The notes under the pieces: generated by a model
What the model was told of the DNA's origin: nothing
Seen by the model: the letters and a program-made list of their open reading frames with translations, nothing else
Database searches by the model: none
Virus record (IMG/VR): IMGVR_UViG_3300031758_004396
Coordinates: 1-21,277 of that record
DNA: 21,277 nt
From: a virus
Direction: 5' to 3' (one strand)
In this document: piece after piece, positions 17,151 to 21,277 of the stretch
Layout of the letters: the number at the start of each line of letters is the position of its first letter
How positions within the stretch are numbered: the first letter of the stretch is position 1
Program-made: the position numbers and the translations under genes

Positions 17151-17179
17151 ATTGTACTCTTAGTCAACTAAAATATCAA
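17151..17179 (-). promoter_or_regulatory. Leaderless-type promoter of the terminase operon
   Basis: TTGATA (17174-17179), 17-nt spacer, TACAAT (17151-17156), 8 nt to the ATG at 17142. A 12-bp inverted repeat TTAGT-TG-ACTAA (17160-17171) fills the spacer and resembles the -35 palindromes upstream of 4580 and 5743. Confidence 0.65.
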
Positions 17180-17499
17180 ATGGATTTAGCGACTTTTAGT
17201 AATATTAAATATCCAATTAAATCATCGATATCATTATCGCCTGGATATTCGGTGCCTTTCATTAATCTATTTAATTTATCATCAATTCTGACGTGGAGTT
17301 GTTCTCTTGGTCCCGCCTTCGAAAATATACGCACAGGGTCTAAGGCTGAGTTGCCGTAGGCAATATTCTTCTTGACTAGCATGTGTGCAATTTCGTGGCA
17401 GGTTTCAAATATCTCTCTGCCTGCTTCTGTACCTACAGTTAATAAATATAAATCTTCACATTTAAACTGTGGTGAATCTGGAAATACTGGTTCTAACAT
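17176..17499 (-). CDS. Nmad1 / DUF1599-like protein
   Basis: 107 residues. The segment KKNIAYGNSALDPVRIFSKAGPREQLHVRIDDKLNRLMKG and the end DIDDLIGYLILLKV match the DUF1599 (nucleotide modification associated domain 1) pattern, K-N-x-x-YG then RixDKlxRl and DxxxDlxxYxxL. Phage members are associated with modified nucleotide metabolism or MazG-like hydrolysis. The ATG overlaps the preceding glycosyltransferase stop (TAATG). No base-modifying enzyme is seen in the window, so its role is open. Confidence 0.8.
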   Translation of the reverse strand: MLEPVFPDSPQFKCEDLYLLTVGTEAGREIFETCHEIAHMLVKKNIAYGNSALDPVRIFSKAGPREQLHVRIDDKLNRLMKGTEYPGDNDIDDLIGYLILLKVAKSI

Positions 17500-18212
17500 T
17501 ATCTCGTACCTTTCACTAGTGGATCTTCAATCCATTGAACATATCCATCTTTCCAATTTTGACTCCCATATATATGCTTAACATCTACAAAATGAAATTT
17601 TCTCCATTCTTCTCCGCCATAATTATGGAAGTTATAAAGTTTAGCATTATCCGAAGAATTTATCAATAGGTAATCATCAATTAAATTTGATACATTTAGA
17701 TCTAATGCCTTTAATATCCCTTTAGTCCAAATTGATGGTCCAGTCATACTGTGTACAAAATGAGGTTGTCCATATATTGGATTCTTAAACGCTTCTTTAA
17801 TTTCATATAAAACTGATTTTAATATAGGATTTCCTGCGGTTGCTGCAAATGTCCATTGACAAAAATGTTCGCTAGTCTCTGGACATACAATAAATTCTTT
17901 ATCATTTAAAAGCCAGTTGTCTATTGAAGATAAGCAAAGTGTATCTAGATCTGAATAGACTCCACCGAATGCATATATAACTAAATATCTCCAAAGATCG
18001 CCACGCATTACTCCAACTGGACAATTATTAAAAATGTCTAACCACTCTTGTCCGTATTCAGAATATATAAATTCTTTTGCCTGAGAGTCATCCATGTAGT
18101 GCCATTCATATTCTGGGTTTAAATCTTTCCATGTTTGAGTAGCATCTTTTTGATATTGTGGCAATACATTATAAGGGTCTTTATATGTTTGCCAAATAAT
18201 TTTTGGTATCAT
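17499..18212 (-). CDS. GT32-like glycosyltransferase
   Basis: 237 residues beginning IPKIIWQTYKDP, then GDLWRYLVIYAFGGVYSDLD: the capsular-sugar/OCH1-like DXD glycosyltransferase pattern with the metal-binding DLD at 88-90. It should transfer a nucleotide-activated sugar to a protein or glycan. The donor and acceptor cannot be read. The ATG overlaps the methyltransferase stop as ATGA. With the GT25-like and methyltransferase genes it forms one operon that could modify virion proteins or host surface glycans. Confidence 0.87.
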   Translation of the reverse strand: MIPKIIWQTYKDPYNVLPQYQKDATQTWKDLNPEYEWHYMDDSQAKEFIYSEYGQEWLDIFNNCPVGVMRGDLWRYLVIYAFGGVYSDLDTLCLSSIDNWLLNDKEFIVCPETSEHFCQWTFAATAGNPILKSVLYEIKEAFKNPIYGQPHFVHSMTGPSIWTKGILKALDLNVSNLIDDYLLINSSDNAKLYNFHNYGGEEWRKFHFVDVKHIYGSQNWKDGYVQWIEDPLVKGTR

Positions 18213-18721
18213 TTAAATCTCGCCACAAATACTCCAGTAACTGGAAATTCTATATGCTCAATAATGCTATGAAAACTTTTTAGAACTCTTTCTGTATTCC
18301 AGTCTTCATCCACATGTACCTCATATGGATTTCCATTAATTGCATCTTGATGATAATGTATTATTGGAATAGATATAATTGCATATTTGGCCTCTTTAGA
18401 TATTCTATCCCACAACTTGATAGCATCTGGCTCTGGCATATGCTCTAGGACATCTCCTAAAATAACTAAATCGTAGTCAAAACTTTCCATGTCTCTAACA
18501 TCTATATCAAACAGATTATCATATCTATTTCTTAAATTAAATTGCTCTATATATGGAGGCCATACTTCTACTGCGTTAATCTTTACATCCTCCCCTAACG
18601 AATCTCTTATTAAATTTAAGTAAACTCCTTGACCTGCGCCCACGTCTAAAACAGTTTTAGGATTAAGTTCAGCTATTTTTTGCTGAGTCCATGGCTTGTT
18701 TGTTGGATCAGAAAATCCCAT
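18209..18721 (-). CDS. Class I SAM-dependent methyltransferase
   Basis: 170 residues. Motif I is VLDVGAGQGVYL at 24-35; an acidic motif II-like residue lies in NAVEVWPPY, and the motif IV-like LVILGDVLEHMPEPDA is near 85-100. No DPPY/NPPY DNA N-methylase motif, so it is more like small-molecule or sugar methyltransferases. It lies between two glycosyltransferases with 4-14 nt overlaps, which suggests O-methylation of a sugar. The ATG at 18721 has AAAGGAG upstream. Confidence 0.9.
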   Translation of the reverse strand: MGFSDPTNKPWTQQKIAELNPKTVLDVGAGQGVYLNLIRDSLGEDVKINAVEVWPPYIEQFNLRNRYDNLFDIDVRDMESFDYDLVILGDVLEHMPEPDAIKLWDRISKEAKYAIISIPIIHYHQDAINGNPYEVHVDEDWNTERVLKSFHSIIEHIEFPVTGVFVARFK

Positions 18722-19403
18722 TTATAATTCTCCTTTCATGTTTTCCTTGAAATGTTGATTCAAGACTTGCCAGCGTACAGCCTTTTGGGCTATCTGGCTT
18801 TATTGAGTATCCATAAAACTTTTCTTTTTGTCTATAAAAAAACCAATCAAGAGGTAGACTAACTTTATTATTCATCATAGCTAAACTTTTTTCAGCGCCT
18901 TTTCTGCTTAGGATATAGCAAAGGCAAGACCAGTCTTGATAAATAAAAGATGTGTTTTCCCCCCAAGAAATAGAGGCATTATACTTGTGATGCTGATCAG
19001 CTGGACTAAAGAAAGAAAAGAATTCCCATCCTTCTGGTAATTCATCCAAATATTTTTCTAATAAAAGAAAAAAATCTTGATTAAAGTCAATATCATCTTC
19101 CATCAATATTAAATAATCGCTATCTGTTTTTAAAAAGTTTTTCCATGCTATATAATTGCTCGCCCATATTCCCAGCTCTCCATATTTCCATCCTTGAACT
19201 CCATGTAAATTATATCCATTAGGATCAATATTAAAATCTGGATTATGAGTATAGAAGCTGTGTAAATCTTCATCAGAACTTATCTGTATGGTTGGTGTTT
19301 TCATCTCAACAGAATACTTTGACAAATAAATGTTTATTGATTTTACTAGCGAATCTCTTTCTGAGTCTGAATCTAGATGAAATACCTTATGTGTAAATAT
19401 CAT
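18708..19403 (-). CDS. GT25-like glycosyltransferase
   Basis: 231 residues. GELGIWASNYIAWKNFLK followed by YLILMEDDIDF near 98-108 is the glycosyltransferase family 25 (LPS/LOS biosynthesis) signature; ILSRKGAEKSL and PLDWFFYRQ follow later, as in that family. It starts at ATG 19403, overlapping the HTH gene stop as ATGA. Acceptor unknown. A phage copy could decorate capsid proteins or modify host receptors. Confidence 0.87.
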   Translation of the reverse strand: MIFTHKVFHLDSDSERDSLVKSINIYLSKYSVEMKTPTIQISSDEDLHSFYTHNPDFNIDPNGYNLHGVQGWKYGELGIWASNYIAWKNFLKTDSDYLILMEDDIDFNQDFFLLLEKYLDELPEGWEFFSFFSPADQHHKYNASISWGENTSFIYQDWSCLCYILSRKGAEKSLAMMNNKVSLPLDWFFYRQKEKFYGYSIKPDSPKGCTLASLESTFQGKHERRIINGIF

Positions 19404-19540
19404 TTTATAAGCCCGTGATCTTTAAGAGACCTGTATATGGTCATAGTTGTTACGCCACACTCTTTTGCTATTTCTTCCATAGTCTTACGCTGGACAACGT
19501 ATCGTCTGTATAGCCAGTCTTTGCTCTTATATAGTTTCAT
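19400..19540 (-). CDS. 46-aa helix-turn-helix DNA-binding protein
   Basis: A 46-residue ORF beginning MKLYKSKDWL. Residues 18-41 read RKTMEEIAKECGVTTMTIYR, a clear HTH of the homeodomain-like/resolvase type, with basic flanks. The start overlaps the resolvase stop (ATGA) and the end overlaps the GT25 start (ATGA). It could be a stand-alone regulator or a module that once belonged to a homing or HNH enzyme. No nuclease part remains. Confidence 0.8.
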   Translation of the reverse strand: MKLYKSKDWLYRRYVVQRKTMEEIAKECGVTTMTIYRSLKDHGLIK

Positions 19541-20103
19541 CGTTCTGTTAATACCTTGTTAGCATAATGAGCAATTCCAAATGAATCTGCTACGTCATAA
19601 TCTGTTAATGAAAGATTGTATTTGTTGTTGAAGTAGTCAACTGTTCTTTGTTTACGCATATTACGTAATTGAGTTTTATACCAAGAGTCTGCGTATCCTG
19701 GATTGTTTACTCTGATAGCCGCCTTTTCTTCTTTGGTTGGGTTCTTATTTCCAATATATGCCTGCCAAGAACTAGGGGATATAGTAATAACGGAAGCACC
19801 AGTAGACATAAGCTCAGCGATAACGACACCATATACATAGGATAATTTTATCACGGCATCTGGGGATCTGACAAGGATTGCTCCTTCTACGGCAATATAA
19901 TCACTTTTTAATTCATCTAGCATAACCGAAGTTTTAACTTTAGCATCATATATCTTTTCATATATATTAGCCCCAGTTAATTCTATCTTTCCCCATTTGA
20001 CTGGCTTGTTATCTTCCATTAAACAAAATGCGACGGAATTTGTAGAGGCATCTATACCAAGTACTCTATTAGCCTTAGTCTTAATTAAATCAGTTAATTT
20101 CAT
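19537..20103 (-). CDS. RuvC-like Holliday junction resolvase
   Basis: 188 residues with the RNase H-fold acid set: D18 in VLGIDAST, E73 in IAVEGA, and D170/D173 in YDVADSFGIAHY. The region RVNNPGYADSWYK may contact DNA. It probably resolves recombination or replication branches before packaging. The ATG at 20103 has AAGGA 6 nt upstream and lies inside the last codons of the zinc-finger gene. The family is also annotated as crossover junction endodeoxyribonuclease. Confidence 0.88.
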   Translation of the reverse strand: MKLTDLIKTKANRVLGIDASTNSVAFCLMEDNKPVKWGKIELTGANIYEKIYDAKVKTSVMLDELKSDYIAVEGAILVRSPDAVIKLSYVYGVVIAELMSTGASVITISPSSWQAYIGNKNPTKEEKAAIRVNNPGYADSWYKTQLRNMRKQRTVDYFNNKYNLSLTDYDVADSFGIAHYANKVLTER

Positions 20104-20374
20104 CTATCATCCTTAATAGCTTGGACTTCTGAGAAATGTCTACTTTCTTTTGACATGCCGCACAAATATTAGATTCATTGTATCTGCTTAACCTGGAATT
20201 ACATTTAACGCATGACCTTTTTGCCCCGCCCCTAATTGCTTTCTTTTCATAATACTTTTCCATAATCCTTCTATTTGTAGCAATTCGGCAGCATTCATCT
20301 GAACAATACTTTTGATTATGTGTTTTTGGGGTAAACTCTTTGCCATTTGGGCATTCTTTATTTGCACAAATCAT
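20090..20374 (-). CDS. 94-aa double zinc-finger protein
   Basis: From ATG 20374: CANKECPNGKEFTPKTHNQKYCSDECC, an FCS/MYND-like zinc finger common in phage proteins, then a basic linker (KYYEKKAIRGG) and a second ribbon, SCVKCN and CAACQKK. Six or more cysteines in two sites. The ATG overlaps the nuclease stop (TAATG); a longer in-frame version would add 19 residues overlapping that gene and is rejected. Likely nucleic-acid binding between Cas4-like and RuvC-like genes. Confidence 0.8.
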   Translation of the reverse strand: MICANKECPNGKEFTPKTHNQKYCSDECCRIATNRRIMEKYYEKKAIRGGAKRSCVKCNSRLSRYNESNICAACQKKVDISQKSKLLRMIDEIN

Positions 20375-21156
20375 TACTTGGGAACCTTGTATGCTTCTAT
20401 TTGTACTGTGCCAGTCTCGCCCTTCCAGCATTCTTTTTTAATTGGGCAACCCTTACAAGCATAACTTGTTTTCTCAAATGGCCTAATTGGAATATCCCCA
20501 TCTTTAAAATTGTCATATACTTCGCATAGCCACAGGAACAATTCTTCAATTATCTCCTTGTTCTTGGCATTCATTTGAACTGGTATGATAAGGAGCTCTT
20601 GAGTATTTTTATTCTCATAAAGAAAGAATGCTTCCTTGACATCTTTTAGTTTCATATATGTTAAAAGTTGAAGAAGGTGATTTGCTGAAGGAGCCATCTC
20701 TGCCTGTCTTACATCCCAAACTTCTTGCTTAGCCGTCTTAATTTCACCGATTACATTCTCATCATCCCAGTTAATTATAAGATCCATGAATCCTCTAATG
20801 GGTGGATACTCGTTCTTTATTTCAATTTCTGTTTCTACTGATTTTATTGGCCCGCCCATTTTATTAATTAGATTTTGTATTCTTTCGTGGGCCAAGGTTC
20901 CATTAGCCATATTAGCAACTGCCTGTGCATCATTATTGTCTACAAAATTAGCTCCACTAAATGCCATATACCAATATCTTGGGCAATTGCCATGACCATA
21001 TCCAAAACTACTTGGACTAAAAGTATATTTTGTCATGTCGCCATCTGCCCGCTTTGTGGCAAGGTAGGCATCATCTAGCATCTTGGCAAATTCTTTTGGA
21101 TCAAATTTACCTTCATACTTTTTAAATTTTAAATTCTTTACAATTTCTCTAGCCAT
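20374..21156 (-). CDS. Cas4-like PD-(D/E)XK exonuclease with Fe-S cluster
   Basis: 260 residues from ATG 21156. C58 (NCPRYWYM), a GTLAHERIQ helix (H90, E91), D125 (RGFMDLII), E138-x-K140 (IGEIKTAKQ) and Q163 (LLQLLTYM) form the RecB-family nuclease; C234, C237 and C243 (CKGCPIKKEC) complete the four-cysteine cluster with C58. Phage members process DNA ends in replication or recombination. No CRISPR array or other cas gene is near, so it is not an adaptation gene here. An upstream start lacks homology and is rejected. Confidence 0.9.
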   Translation of the reverse strand: MAREIVKNLKFKKYEGKFDPKEFAKMLDDAYLATKRADGDMTKYTFSPSSFGYGHGNCPRYWYMAFSGANFVDNNDAQAVANMANGTLAHERIQNLINKMGGPIKSVETEIEIKNEYPPIRGFMDLIINWDDENVIGEIKTAKQEVWDVRQAEMAPSANHLLQLLTYMKLKDVKEAFFLYENKNTQELLIIPVQMNAKNKEIIEELFLWLCEVYDNFKDGDIPIRPFEKTSYACKGCPIKKECWKGETGTVQIEAYKVPK

Positions 21157-21277
21157 TATAACGAACGATATACTTGAGTGCATCTACAAGTTTATCTATC
21201 GACTCCTTTGCTGAATAGTATACATTCTTTTTATTGTTATTAATTGTTCCAGCTTTATCTTTTGCTATGGTAGAGTA
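21149..21277 (-). CDS. Partial CDS, C-terminal end of an unknown protein
   Basis: The last 42 codons of a gene entering from the right edge: polar, with KDKAGTINNNKKNVYYSAKES, then IDKLVDALKYIVRYNG. The TAG stop overlaps the Cas4-like ATG by 8 nt, so it belongs to the same operon. Family not recognisable from this part. Confidence 0.7.
   Translation of the reverse strand, partial: YSTIAKDKAGTINNNKKNVYYSAKESIDKLVDALKYIVRYNG

Noticed and set aside
20374-21156. Cas4-like gene as evidence of a CRISPR system
   Set aside because: No repeat array or other cas gene was found; Cas4-like nucleases are common replication and recombination genes of phages.
21157-21183. Longer start for the Cas4-like gene
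   Set aside because: No ribosome-binding site; it would overlap the preceding gene further and adds residues without family match. ATG 21156 gives the usual short overlap.

Overview
The window reads as part of a tailed double-stranded DNA phage genome (Caudoviricetes). It carries both terminase subunits, a holin and CHAP-endolysin lysis cassette, a RuvC-like resolvase and a Cas4-like nuclease. The host is probably an actinobacterium: there is a WhiB-family protein with its four cysteines and GVWGG turn, an MSMEG_6728-type glycosylase-like protein, and repeated leaderless transcription signals. Base composition is visibly AT-rich and ATA codons are common, which fits phages of low-GC freshwater actinobacteria better than those of Mycobacterium or Streptomyces. 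The host is inference. No integrase, att site, CRISPR array or insertion sequence was found.

Every gene I can support is on the minus strand, so transcription runs from high to low coordinates. In that order: (1) 21277-17176, a tightly overlapping run with a partial gene, Cas4-like nuclease, zinc-finger protein, RuvC-like resolvase, small HTH protein, GT25-like glycosyltransferase, SAM methyltransferase, GT32-like glycosyltransferase and an Nmad1/DUF1599-like protein. (2) 17142-13966, TerS, TerL, a zinc-binding protein, a tRNA with CAU anticodon and two phage hypotheticals. (3) 13968-10815, three separately promoted genes with 5' leaders: Hsp20, an FmdB-type zinc ribbon and a 704-residue secreted PA14 protein, then a small membrane protein. 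(4) 10831-8583, the lysis cassette (lipoprotein, holin, endolysin) followed by a 302-aa phage protein. (5) 8579-2381, accessory genes: WhiB operon, proteasome-like Ntn hydrolase, zinc-ribbon membrane protein, secreted subtilase, DNA-glycosylase-like protein, thioredoxin and a secreted Ig-like/coiled-coil protein ending in a terminator. (6) 2348-1, a dense set of microproteins of about 12-95 residues, many of them basic or zinc-binding. Portal, capsid and tail genes are not in the window.

The most striking pattern is regulatory. At nine operon starts a sigma70-like -10 box ends only 6-8 nt before the start codon with no usable ribosome-binding site, which is the geometry of leaderless mRNA. 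Internal genes instead have Shine-Dalgarno sequences and 1-20 nt overlaps (ATGA, TAATG). Three neighbouring leadered promoters (hsp20, fmdB-like, PA14 gene) each have an inverted repeat at the predicted +1. Other promoters carry inverted repeats on the -35 box or around the core promoter, which suggests operators. Functionally the phage appears to equip the host with protein quality control (Hsp20, thioredoxin, Ntn hydrolase), surface remodelling (three Sec-exported proteins, one a protease, and two glycosyltransferases), a WhiB regulator, and DNA processing and packaging.
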